A DNA stretch of 12,181 bases from an uncultured Porphyromonas sp. (GTDB taxonomy: Bacteria; Bacteroidota; Bacteroidia; Bacteroidales; Porphyromonadaceae): positions 1 to 12,181 of the forward strand of contig NZ_UQJH01000028.1 of NCBI RefSeq assembly GCF_900541275.1, given 5' to 3'. Under the pieces are notes generated by a model. It did no database searches. It was not told the DNA's origin and saw nothing but the letters and a program-made list of their open reading frames with translations. A program made the position numbers and the translations under genes. Numbering within the stretch: the first letter of the stretch is position 1; every line of letters begins with the position of its first letter. Positions 1 through 6,263 of this stretch are shown one piece after another.

Positions 1-55
1 ACAAAGGTAATCTCTTTTTACTCCCCCACCCAGCACATCAAAATGCGAATTAGCC
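1..55 (+). repeat. Left IS end (copy 1 of inverted pair)
   Basis: This sequence matches the reverse complement of 11937-11992 with about three mismatches and a 1-nt gap; its inner 27 nt (29-55) are identical. The right copy lies just after the stop of a transposase reading frame, so this is read as the 3' terminal region of the same IS, with the body off the window to the left and its end facing inward. The outermost inverted-repeat bases, read from the inner edge, are GGCTAATTCGCATTTTGATG. Homology begins at base 1, so it probably continues beyond the window. Similarity stops sharply after base 55, which fits a true IS boundary. Confidence 0.75.
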
Positions 56-66
56 TTGGAAACCGC

Positions 67-98
67 TTGCAAAATACACCACACCGCACATAGTGTTG
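67..98 (+). promoter_or_regulatory. Candidate Bacteroidota-type promoter for the PH-domain gene
   Basis: TTG at 67-69, a 21-nt spacer, then TAGTGTTG at 91-98 match the Bacteroidota primary-sigma consensus (TTG-N19-21-TANNTTTG) with one mismatch in the -7 element. It begins 12 nt inside the IS end and points toward the gene at 164. Transcription would start near 103-107. This is a motif match only. Confidence 0.45.
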
Positions 99-163
99 CC
101 TAGACATAAACCTTTTTGAGTAGATTTGGAGGAGTACTATTGTGGACTGAAGTAGCCATCGTA

Positions 164-679
164 ATGAATACATACCACCCTTCGACGGATAGTTTCGCTA
201 TCTGGATCACCATTACCATACTCATCCTGTGCGCCTACATGATGTATGAGGGTCTTGCTCATCAGAGTGGTGCAATGAAGTGGATAGTCATTAGTATAGC
301 AGCTCTGACAGCAATCGTTCCCCTATTCTTCTACCCCTTCCGAGAGTCTTTTGATCGCGATTCTCAGAAAATAAGGATACACTTCCTTGGCTACACTCGT
401 ATAATCTCTCGGGAAAACTATCCCATACTCCTTACCGGTCAAGACCTAATAAATGATGGGGCCATTCGCCGCTGTGCATCCGGGGGGCTATTTGGGTACT
501 GGGGCAAGTGGAAGAGCGGGGACGGGCGCAACTTCACCTCCTATATCACCCATCGAAAAGAAAACGTCTACTACCTCTCTGACGGCACCAATATCATAGC
601 CATCAACGCTCCCAACGAGTGGATATATCAGATGTATAAGTCTACATTACTGGGAGAAGAAGGTGGCGGAGATCACTAA
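164..679 (+). CDS. Small membrane protein with bacterial PH-like domain
   Basis: A 171-residue protein if started at ATG 164. Two hydrophobic segments (about residues 11-28 and 39-57) form a membrane hairpin. A mixed beta-rich domain follows (about 66-160), with the segment SGGLFGYWGKW (106-116) and then FTSYITHRKENVYYL. This pattern recalls bacterial PH-like domains of the bPH_5 type, which are mostly of unknown function. The assignment is from memory of the family pattern, not a search. The start is uncertain: TTG at 140 has GGAGGAG 5 nt upstream (128-134) and would add 8 residues, but Bacteroidota rarely depend on such sites; TTG 116 is also in frame. It converges on the ribosomal operon and shares its terminator hairpin. 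Codon use (ATA, AGT, ATC mixed) is less biased than in the neighbours, as expected for a weakly expressed or acquired gene. Confidence 0.7.
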   Translation: MNTYHPSTDSFAIWITITILILCAYMMYEGLAHQSGAMKWIVISIAALTAIVPLFFYPFRESFDRDSQKIRIHFLGYTRIISRENYPILLTGQDLINDGAIRRCASGGLFGYWGKWKSGDGRNFTSYITHRKENVYYLSDGTNIIAINAPNEWIYQMYKSTLLGEEGGGDH

Positions 680-703
680 GCTATCTTCCTGACCACAAAC
701 GCC

Positions 704-742
704 AAGGGGTCCCCTCAGCACTTCAGGCTGAGGGGACCCCTT
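704..742. terminator. Bidirectional hairpin between convergent genes
   Basis: A perfect 16-bp stem, AAGGGGTCCCCTCAGC (704-719) with its exact complement at 727-742, encloses a 7-nt loop. It begins 24 nt after the stop of the plus-strand gene and lies 74 nt beyond the rpsN stop, so it can end transcription from both sides. T-tracts are weak on both strands (TTAAGTCTTGG and TTGGCGTTTGTGG), so it may act as a transcript-end stabiliser as well as a terminator. I see no gene or remnant of rpsH in 743-816. Confidence 0.75.
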
Positions 743-816
743 AAGTCTTGGTTGCCTATCTGGCGGTGATTGCTGTATCAGGAAAGATAAAGCGAATCAC
801 TCTGTAGCCGAAAGGC

Positions 817-1086
817 TTACCAGCTGGACTTCTTGACACCGGGGATGAGTCCCTTGGAGGCCATCTCACGGAACTGGATGCGTGAGAGACCGAAGAAACG
901 CATATATCCGCGGGGACGTCCGGTGATGCTGCAGCGATTGTGCAGGCGGATGGGGGAGGCGTTGCGCGGGAGCTTTTGCAGTCCCTCGTAGTCACCGGCC
1001 TCCTTGAGCGCCTGACGCTTCTCAGCGTACTTATCGACGAGCTTCTGGCGCTTTACTTCGCGCGCCACCATGGATTTCTTGGCCAT
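817..1086 (-). CDS. rpsN: 30S ribosomal protein S14
   Basis: An 89-residue S14 of the long, zinc-free class. It has one cysteine (C52) and none of the CXXC pairs of the short zinc-binding form. The conserved C-terminal half, from RCSITGRPRGYMRFFGLSR (51-69) to the KKSSW end, binds 16S rRNA in the head of the small subunit. It starts 2 nt after the rplE stop, so the two are probably translationally coupled. It is the last gene of the operon here: the hairpin at 704-742 follows, where rpsH would normally come. ATG 1086 gives the usual MAKKS start. Confidence 0.97.
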   Translation of the reverse strand: MAKKSMVAREVKRQKLVDKYAEKRQALKEAGDYEGLQKLPRNASPIRLHNRCSITGRPRGYMRFFGLSRIQFREMASKGLIPGVKKSSW

Positions 1087-1088
1087 AA

Positions 1089-1661
1089 TTACTTGGTTGC
1101 TTTCTTGCTCTTGGTATTTTTCTTAAAGGGGAGACCAAACTCGCGGAGGAGTGCGTAGCCCTCCTCGTCAGTCTCTGCGGAGGTGACGATGGTGATATTC
1201 ATACCGAGGATCTTCGGGACAGTGTCCAGAACGATCTCCGGGAAGATGATCTGCTCATCGACACCGAAGGTGTAGTTACCACGACCATCCATGCGGGTCT
1301 CGAGACCCTTGAAGTCACGGATACGCGGCAGGGCGATATTGATCAGGCGGTCGAGGAAGTCGTACATCTGTCCGCGACGGAGGGTCACCATAGCACCGAC
1401 GGGCATACCCTTACGGAGCTTGAAGTTGGAGATATCCTTCTTGGATCGGGTGATGACAGCCTTTTGGCCGGTGATCATCGCCAGCTCATTAGCTGCGATC
1501 TCGATGAGCTTCTTATCCTCGTGCTCGTCTCCGAGTCCGCGGCTGATGACGATCTTGACGAGATGGGGCACCTGCATGGTGGAGGTGTACCCAAATTCCT
1601 TCATCATCGCGGGGATGATCCGCTCCTTGTAGTCTTCCTTGATATTCTTAGCGATCGACAT
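1089..1661 (-). CDS. rplE: 50S ribosomal protein L5
   Basis: A 190-residue L5, which binds 5S rRNA in the central protuberance and contacts P-site tRNA. The family signature LPRIRDFKGL is at 111-120, followed by GNYTFGVDEQ (128-137) and the IIFPEI segment. The protein is about ten residues longer than E. coli L5 (179), mainly through a lysine-rich C-terminal tail (KKNTKSKKATK). It lies 17 nt downstream of rplX and 2 nt upstream of rpsN, in the standard spc order. Confidence 0.97.
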   Translation of the reverse strand: MSIAKNIKEDYKERIIPAMMKEFGYTSTMQVPHLVKIVISRGLGDEHEDKKLIEIAANELAMITGQKAVITRSKKDISNFKLRKGMPVGAMVTLRRGQMYDFLDRLINIALPRIRDFKGLETRMDGRGNYTFGVDEQIIFPEIVLDTVPKILGMNITIVTSAETDEEGYALLREFGLPFKKNTKSKKATK

Positions 1662-1678
1662 AGTAATCTCTATCTATA

Positions 1679-1996
1679 TTAGTCCAGGACCTTGCCCGAC
1701 TTAGCGACGCGCTGAGAGCGTCCATTGTCGTCCTTCTGACGATGGATACGGGTAGGCTTCTGAGTGTCGGGGTCGACAGGATTGAGCTTAGAGATATGCA
1801 CCGGAGCCTCTCTCTTGACCATACCCCCCTGGGGGTTTTTGGCATTAGGCTTGGTGCGGCGTGTGATGAAATTAACGCCCTCGACGATGGCCGTCTCCTT
1901 GGAGGGATTGACCTCCAGGATGCGACCCTTCGAGCCCTTGTCCTCGCCGGAATTGACGAAGACGATGTCGCCCTTCTTTATGTGTAACTTTCTCAT
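1679..1996 (-). CDS. rplX: 50S ribosomal protein L24
   Basis: A 105-residue L24, an early assembly protein of the large subunit that binds the 5' region of 23S rRNA near the exit tunnel. The KOW motif is visible at about residues 7-29 (KKGDIVFVNSGEDKGSKGRI), followed by GVNFITRRTKPN and the conserved GG-(I/M)V-REAP-HISKLNPVDP block (about 57-76). The length fits the family. The 65-nt leader between rplN and this gene carries two hairpins, annotated separately. Confidence 0.97.
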   Translation of the reverse strand: MRKLHIKKGDIVFVNSGEDKGSKGRILEVNPSKETAIVEGVNFITRRTKPNAKNPQGGMVKREAPVHISKLNPVDPDTQKPTRIHRQKDDNGRSQRVAKSGKVLD

Positions 1997-2032
1997 GATA
2001 TTCTCTTATTTCTCTATAGGATGCTGAGTCTC

Positions 2033-2072
2033 ACCGGGGGTGTCCCGGTCGCGCAAGGTGCTTAGAGCACCT
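2033..2072 (-). promoter_or_regulatory. Tandem hairpins at the rplN stop and rplX leader
   Basis: Two adjacent perfect 6-bp stems occur. AGGTGC (2056-2061) pairs with GCACCT (2067-2072), with the rplN stop codon inside the 5-nt loop. ACCGGG (2033-2038) pairs with CCCGGT (2044-2049). On the minus strand the first spans the end of rplN and the second opens the rplX leader. No clear T-run follows, so modulation of translation or RNA stability is more plausible than termination. The function is inferred. Confidence 0.4.
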
Positions 2073-2427
2073 CAGGCGCTAGAGAAACGATCTTCATATT
2101 CACGGCACGTATCTCACGAGCCACGGGGCCAAAGATACGGGTCCCTCTCAGCTCACCTGAGGGAGAGAGGAGTACGCAGGCGTTGTCGTCGAAGCGGATG
2201 TAGGAACCGTCCTCGCGGCGGATCTCCTTCTTGGTGCGTACGATGACGGCCTTGCTGACGGTTCCCTTCTTCATATCGGAGGAGGGGATCACGCTCTTGA
2301 CGGTGACCACGATGGTGTCGCCTACGGAGGCGTACCGACGGTGGGTACCACCGAGCACACGGATACAGAGGGCCTCACGGGCGCCGCTGTTATCGGTAAC
2401 TGTCAGTCTGGATTCTTGCTGTATCAT
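2062..2427 (-). CDS. rplN: 50S ribosomal protein L14
   Basis: A 121-residue L14, which binds 23S rRNA at the subunit interface, contacts L19 and takes part in bridges to 16S rRNA. The family signature runs from about residue 60 to 87: AVIVRTKKEIRR, then DGSYIRFDDNACVLL. The beginning MIQQESRLTVTDNSGA is also typical. The length equals the family norm (121-122). It lies 41 nt after rpsQ, at the position where the spc operon begins in E. coli; here nothing indicates a separate promoter. Confidence 0.98.
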   Translation of the reverse strand: MIQQESRLTVTDNSGAREALCIRVLGGTHRRYASVGDTIVVTVKSVIPSSDMKKGTVSKAVIVRTKKEIRREDGSYIRFDDNACVLLSPSGELRGTRIFGPVAREIRAVNMKIVSLAPEVL

Positions 2428-2468
2428 AACTCTGTCCTAAAATTGTCTTGTGGTGGTTAGTCGGTCGA

Positions 2469-2741
2469 TTACTTCGCTCTCTCGACGATGTCGATGACTC
2501 TCCAGCGCTTGCTCTTAGACAGAGGGCGGGTCTCCATGATGCGTACGGTATCACCCTCGTGGCACTCATTGGCCTCATCATGTGCGTGGTACTTCTTCGT
2601 CTTGGCGATGAACTTACCATACAGAGGGTGCTTCTCCTTCCACCGTACGGCGACGACGATGGTCTTATCCATCTTGTCGCTGACGACGACACCCTGTCTA
2701 ACCTTGCGCAGGTTTCTGCTTGTCTCTTTTACTTCTTCCAT
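2469..2741 (-). CDS. rpsQ: 30S ribosomal protein S17
   Basis: A 90-residue S17, an OB-fold protein that binds 16S rRNA early in assembly of the 5' domain. The signature GDTVRIMETRPLSKSKRW is at 63-80. VVVSDKMDKTIVVAV (about 18-32) and the KTKKYHAHDE loop (47-56) are also as in the family. An acidic N-terminal segment (MEEVKETSRN) precedes the conserved core, as in several Bacteroidota. It starts 8 nt after the rpmC stop. Confidence 0.98.
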   Translation of the reverse strand: MEEVKETSRNLRKVRQGVVVSDKMDKTIVVAVRWKEKHPLYGKFIAKTKKYHAHDEANECHEGDTVRIMETRPLSKSKRWRVIDIVERAK

Positions 2742-2749
2742 GACCGCAC

Positions 2750-2956
2750 TTAATTCTTAAGGGATTCATTGATTTCCTTCTCGTGGAGGATCGTCCGGAG
2801 ACGAGCGACGAGTCGGCGCTGATTGGTGATCTCTGTGGGACGATCGAGAGGAGTGACGCTGTGCTGCATACGCAGCTGGTCGAGCTTGGCAGACTCCTGC
2901 TTGACGTGCTCTCTCAGATCCTGGATAGTGAGCTCTCTAATCTCTTGATTTTTCAT
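2750..2956 (-). CDS. rpmC: 50S ribosomal protein L29
   Basis: A 68-residue L29, a two-helix protein at the polypeptide exit tunnel next to L23, near where trigger factor and SRP dock. The signature RRLVARLRTIL is at 47-57, and the N-terminal helix reads EIRELTIQDLREHVKQE (5-21). The length is usual. It lies between rplP (24 nt upstream) and rpsQ (8 nt downstream), as in nearly all bacteria. Confidence 0.97.
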   Translation of the reverse strand: MKNQEIRELTIQDLREHVKQESAKLDQLRMQHSVTPLDRPTEITNQRRLVARLRTILHEKEINESLKN

Positions 2957-2980
2957 ACTACTATTCTATGCTCTGAGTGA

Positions 2981-3400
2981 TTACTTCTCAAAGTCCCTGC
3001 GGACGATGAACTTGGTGTCGATGGGGAGCTTCTGCGCTGCGAGGCGAAGGGCCTCCTTGGCGATGTCGTAGCTAACGCCATCGATCTCGAAGATGATGCG
3101 ACCGGGCGTGATGGGAGCGACGAAGCCGACGGGATCTCCCATACCCTTACCCATACGTACGTCCAAAGGCTTCTTGGTGATGGGCTTGTCGGGGAATATC
3201 CTGAGCCATACCTGTCCCTTACGCTCCATGTAGCGAGTGAGGGCGATACGAGCGGCCTCGATCTGACGACCGGTGAGCCAAGTGGTCCCCATGGCTTTCA
3301 ATCCGAAACTTCCGAAGGCGAGCTGGGTACCACGATGGGCGTTGCCCTTCATCTTACCCTTATGGACTCTCCGGAACTTGGTCTTCTTGGGTTGTAACAT
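2981..3400 (-). CDS. rplP: 50S ribosomal protein L16
   Basis: A 139-residue L16 (E. coli 136), which organises the A-site region of the large subunit and contacts the elbow of aminoacyl-tRNA. MLQPKKTKFRRVHKGKMKG starts the protein, QIEAAR is at 46-51 and RMGKGMG at 82-88. Most L16 proteins I recall read RMGKGKG here, so Met87 is a small departure. R82, the likely equivalent of the hydroxylated Arg81 of E. coli, is present. The gene follows rpsC after an unusually long 121-nt spacer. Confidence 0.98.
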   Translation of the reverse strand: MLQPKKTKFRRVHKGKMKGNAHRGTQLAFGSFGLKAMGTTWLTGRQIEAARIALTRYMERKGQVWLRIFPDKPITKKPLDVRMGKGMGDPVGFVAPITPGRIIFEIDGVSYDIAKEALRLAAQKLPIDTKFIVRRDFEK

Positions 3401-3521
3401 TATGCTGTATTATCTAGCCAATTCTTGATAAAATAACTTGGGGTGCAGCGGCTGACTTATGCTCTCTCTGCCTGCCTGTGGCAGCCGTCGAGGATCTGTC
3501 TCCACTGCATAGGAGCCACTC
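3401..3521 (-). promoter_or_regulatory. Long structured spacer between rpsC and rplP
   Basis: This 121-nt gap interrupts an otherwise tight operon. CTGCC (3468-3472) can pair with GGCAG (3480-3484), and alternatively CGGCTG (3449-3454) with CAGCCG (3482-3487); the two share bases 3482-3484. On the minus strand the T-rich TTATTTTATC follows downstream. This could be an attenuator, a processing site or a leftover of a shortened rpsC. No SD motif or internal promoter is convincing, and no function can be assigned. Confidence 0.35.
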
Positions 3522-4331
3522 TTATGCCTGTGCTCCGCCCTCGGTCCTGCCGCCGTTGCTGCGGCGACCACCGCGACCACCGCGACGACCACCACGGGCA
3601 CCGCCGCGACGTCCTCCGCGATCATTACGTCCTCCGCGATCGTTACGTCCACCGCGACCGGCCTCATTGCGGGGCTGGCTGAAGTCGAGCGTCAGATCCT
3701 TCTTGCCATAGACCTCGCCACGGCAGATCCATACCTTGACACCGATGGCACCCACCTTGGTGTGAGCGGTCTCCATCGCGTAGTCGATATCGGCACGGAA
3801 GGTGTGGAGCGGGATGCGACCCTCCTTGAAGGTCTCGCTACGTGCCATCTCAGCATTATTGAGACGACCGTTGAGGAGCACCTTGACACCCTCGGCACCG
3901 GCACGCATGGCGTTACCGATGGCATTACGGGCGGCACGGCGGTAATTGACGCGACCCTCGATCTGGCGGGCGATGCTGTCGGCGACGATAGCAGCCTCCA
4001 TGTCGGGGCGACGTACCTCGAAGATATTGATCTGGACCTCCTTGTCGGTGATCTTCTTGAGCTCTTCCTTGAGCTTATCCACCTCGCTGCCGCCGGGGCC
4101 GATGATACGTCCGGGACGTGCGGTGCAGATGGTGATGGTGATCAGCTTGAGGGTACGCTCGATGACGATGCGGGCTACACCGCTGTCGGTCAGTCGGGTA
4201 TTGAGGTAGGTGCGGAGCTTATGATCCTCGTAGATTGTCTCAGCGACGTTAGCCTTCTTGCCAAACCACGAGCTGTCCCAGCCACGGATGATACCGAGGC
4301 GATTGCTTATTGGATTAGTCTTTTGTCCCAT
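3522..4331 (-). CDS. rpsC: 30S ribosomal protein S3 with Arg/Gly-rich tail
   Basis: A 269-residue S3, longer than the E. coli protein (233). It forms the mRNA entry tunnel with S4 and S5. The MGQKTNPISNRLGI start, KH-domain GRIIGPGG loop (74-81) and the S3 C-terminal domain, ending near KKDLTLDF (210-217), are intact. The last 49 residues (221-269) are low complexity, with 15 Arg and 19 Gly, including two consecutive RGGRND units (226-237) and further RGG steps. At the DNA level the units are an 18-nt tandem repeat (3613-3648) with one difference. The tail is probably disordered and RNA-binding. The gene lies 6 nt after rplV. Confidence 0.98.
   Translation of the reverse strand: MGQKTNPISNRLGIIRGWDSSWFGKKANVAETIYEDHKLRTYLNTRLTDSGVARIVIERTLKLITITICTARPGRIIGPGGSEVDKLKEELKKITDKEVQINIFEVRRPDMEAAIVADSIARQIEGRVNYRRAARNAIGNAMRAGAEGVKVLLNGRLNNAEMARSETFKEGRIPLHTFRADIDYAMETAHTKVGAIGVKVWICRGEVYGKKDLTLDFSQPRNEAGRGGRNDRGGRNDRGGRRGGARGGRRGGRGGRRSNGGRTEGGAQA
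3613..3648 (-). repeat. 18-nt tandem repeat in the rpsC tail
   Basis: Two adjacent units, CCTCCGCGATCATTACGT (3613-3630) and the same with G for A at the twelfth position (3631-3648), encode RGGRND twice. Degenerate copies of the CCNCCGCGA core extend on both sides. The array is short and in frame, so gain or loss of a unit would only change tail length by six residues. Confidence 0.85.
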
Positions 4332-4337
4332 GGAAGT

Positions 4338-4745
4338 TTACTCGTTAATAGCGTTATCACGTGCATCGACATAGATCGTCAGATTGCTTCTTCTCTTGCG
4401 GACGCGATTGCCACGGCCCTGAGCACGGGCGCGCATCCTCTTGAGCGTAGGAGCCTCGTCGACGTAGATCTTGCTGATGTAGAGCTGCCCCTCGTCGGCG
4501 TGCTGCTCATTCTTCTGCTCCCAGTTGGCGACAGCACTCTTGAGGGTGCGGCCGACGACCTCGGAGGCGCGCTTATTAGAGTATCTGAGGACAGCCAGTG
4601 CCCTATTGACCTCCATGCCACGGACCATATCGATCACGAGGCGCATCTTACGGGGAGAGGAGGCGATATTGGTCAGGCTGGCAAAGTATAGTGACTGCTG
4701 AGCCTCCTTGCGGGCCTTAGCAGATTCTTTCTTTCGATTACCCAT
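4338..4745 (-). CDS. rplV: 50S ribosomal protein L22
   Basis: A 135-residue L22. Its long beta-hairpin lines the nascent-peptide tunnel near the macrolide site. The core reads NIASSPRKMRLVIDMVRG (26-43); the hairpin spans about 92-124, including APTLKRMRARAQGRGNR (98-114). A basic N-terminal extension of about 20 residues (MGNRKKESAKARKEAQQ) makes it longer than E. coli L22 (110), as is common in Bacteroidota. No deletion or insertion is evident in the tunnel loop. The spacer to rpsC is 6 nt. Confidence 0.98.
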   Translation of the reverse strand: MGNRKKESAKARKEAQQSLYFASLTNIASSPRKMRLVIDMVRGMEVNRALAVLRYSNKRASEVVGRTLKSAVANWEQKNEQHADEGQLYISKIYVDEAPTLKRMRARAQGRGNRVRKRRSNLTIYVDARDNAINE

Positions 4746-4777
4746 AGTTCTATTCTATATGATTTCGATTACCGGCC

Positions 4778-5047
4778 TTAGGATTTGCGGTTACCTGTGT
4801 GACCCTTGAAGGTACGGGTAGGTGCAAATTCGCCCAACTTGTGACCCACCATATTCTCAGTGACGAATACGGGGATAAACTTATGTCCGTTATGTACAGC
4901 GATCGTATGACCGACGAAGTCGGGAGAGATCATCGAAGCACGACTCCACGTCTTGATGACATTCTTCTCGTTCTTCTCATTCATCTCCAAGATACGCTTC
5001 TCGAGCTTCACGCTGATATACGGTCCTTTCTTAAGTGAACGGCTCAT
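4778..5047 (-). CDS. rpsS: 30S ribosomal protein S19
   Basis: An 89-residue S19, which pairs with S13 in the head of the small subunit near the A site. The signature VHNGHKFIPVFVTENMVGHK begins at residue 51 and runs on through LGEF to 74. MSRSLKKGPYI and the end APTRTFKGHTGNRKS are also typical. The length fits the family (about 90). It sits between rplB (38 nt) and rplV (32 nt). Confidence 0.98.
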   Translation of the reverse strand: MSRSLKKGPYISVKLEKRILEMNEKNEKNVIKTWSRASMISPDFVGHTIAVHNGHKFIPVFVTENMVGHKLGEFAPTRTFKGHTGNRKS

Positions 5048-5085
5048 ATTCTGTATTCTCTATTTTTGTCTAGGTAAAAAGAGGC

Positions 5086-5934
5086 TTACTTCGTACCCTT
5101 GCTATTACGCTTGGATTGACGACGCTCGATAATGTACTTGGAGGACTGCTTCTTAGGACGACGAGTCTTAAGACCCTTAGAGTAGAGGCCCTTGCGGCTT
5201 CTCGGGTGACCACCGGAGGCGCGACCCTCACCACCACCCATCGGGTGGTCTACAGGGTTCATCACGACGCCTCGGTTGTGGGGGCGGCGACCGAGCCAGC
5301 GGCTGCGACCGGCCTTACCGCTCTCCTCGAGGGAGTGCTCACCGTTGCTGACGCTACCGACGGTTGCGCGGCAGGCGGAGAGGATGCGGCGGGTCTCACC
5401 GCTCGGCAGTGAGATCACCACGTAGGTATCCTCGCGAGAGGTGAGCTGTGCGAAGTTGCCCGCACTGCGGACCATCTTGGCTCCCTGACCGGGACGAAGC
5501 TCGATATTGTGGATCACCGTACCTACGGGGATCTTGCCCAGAGGCAGAGAGTTGCCTACCTCAGGCACCGCGTTCTCGCCACTCATGACGGTCTGGCCGA
5601 CCTTGAGGCCGGTGGGTGCGATGATGTAGGACTTGACACCGTCCGCATAGTAGATCAGAGCGATGTGAGCCGACCGATTAGGATCGTACTCGATGCTCTT
5701 AACCGTAGCGGGGATATCGTCTCTGCGACGCTTGAAGTCGATGATGCGGAGCTTACGCTTGTGACCACCACCGCGATAGCGGATGGTCATCTTACCGGTG
5801 TTGTTGCGACCGCCGGTGCTCTTCTTACCGACTACAAGGGACTTCTCTGGTACGTTGGTAGTAACTTCCTCGTGCGTACCAATAATTTTCTTTCTCTGGC
5901 CCGGAGTGGTGGGCTTCAGTTTACGTACTCCCAT
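5086..5934 (-). CDS. rplB: 50S ribosomal protein L2
   Basis: A 282-residue L2 (E. coli 273), a primary 23S rRNA binder needed for subunit association and the integrity of the peptidyl transferase centre. The C-terminal MNPVDHPMGGGEGR block is at 225-238, with H230 at the place of the essential His229 of E. coli. The N-terminal OB-like part (GRNNTGKMTIRYRGGGHKRK, 42-61) and the middle SH3-like part (SAGNFAQLTSREDTYV, 157-172) are intact. It starts 8 nt after rplW. Confidence 0.99.
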   Translation of the reverse strand: MGVRKLKPTTPGQRKKIIGTHEEVTTNVPEKSLVVGKKSTGGRNNTGKMTIRYRGGGHKRKLRIIDFKRRRDDIPATVKSIEYDPNRSAHIALIYYADGVKSYIIAPTGLKVGQTVMSGENAVPEVGNSLPLGKIPVGTVIHNIELRPGQGAKMVRSAGNFAQLTSREDTYVVISLPSGETRRILSACRATVGSVSNGEHSLEESGKAGRSRWLGRRPHNRGVVMNPVDHPMGGGEGRASGGHPRSRKGLYSKGLKTRRPKKQSSKYIIERRQSKRNSKGTK

Positions 5935-5942
5935 GTCGTGTA

Positions 5943-6236
5943 TTAAATGTTACCGAAGAAGTCGATCGTCTCGCCTTCGGCAATCGTTACTATAGCCTTC
6001 TTATACGCGGGCTTGCGTCCCTCGACGAAGCCGTGCTTGGTATAGCGCGACTCCTTCTTACCGGAGTAGCGCATGGTATTGACCTTGAGTACATGGACGC
6101 CATAGGTCTCCTCGACAGCCTTGCGGATGTCGCTCTTATCGGCGCTGTACTGCACCTTGAAGCCATAGCGGGTAGGCATGGCCTCGGTGATGTCGGTCTG
6201 TTTCTCAGTGATGAGAGGTGCGATCAGTATTCCCAT
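5943..6236 (-). CDS. rplW: 50S ribosomal protein L23
   Basis: A 97-residue L23, located at the exit of the peptide tunnel and the docking point for trigger factor and SRP. Visible features are APLITEKQTDI (6-16), YGFKVQYSADKSDIRKAVEE (24-43) and VLKVNTMRYSGKKE (49-62). The family signature region is less conserved, as is normal for L23. It lies between rplD (27 nt) and rplB (8 nt), the invariant S10-operon order. Confidence 0.96.
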   Translation of the reverse strand: MGILIAPLITEKQTDITEAMPTRYGFKVQYSADKSDIRKAVEETYGVHVLKVNTMRYSGKKESRYTKHGFVEGRKPAYKKAIVTIAEGETIDFFGNI

Positions 6237-6263
6237 GATATTCTTCTCTTACTACTCTTATGA

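Noticed and set aside
3535..3660. CRISPR-like repeat array
   Set aside because: The short repeats have no spacers and lie in frame in the rpsC tail, encoding RGGRND units.
3762..4691. Long plus-strand open frame antisense to rpsC and rplV
   Set aside because: It is a shadow of the real genes, with no recognisable motif and composition explained by the reverse complement of biased codons.
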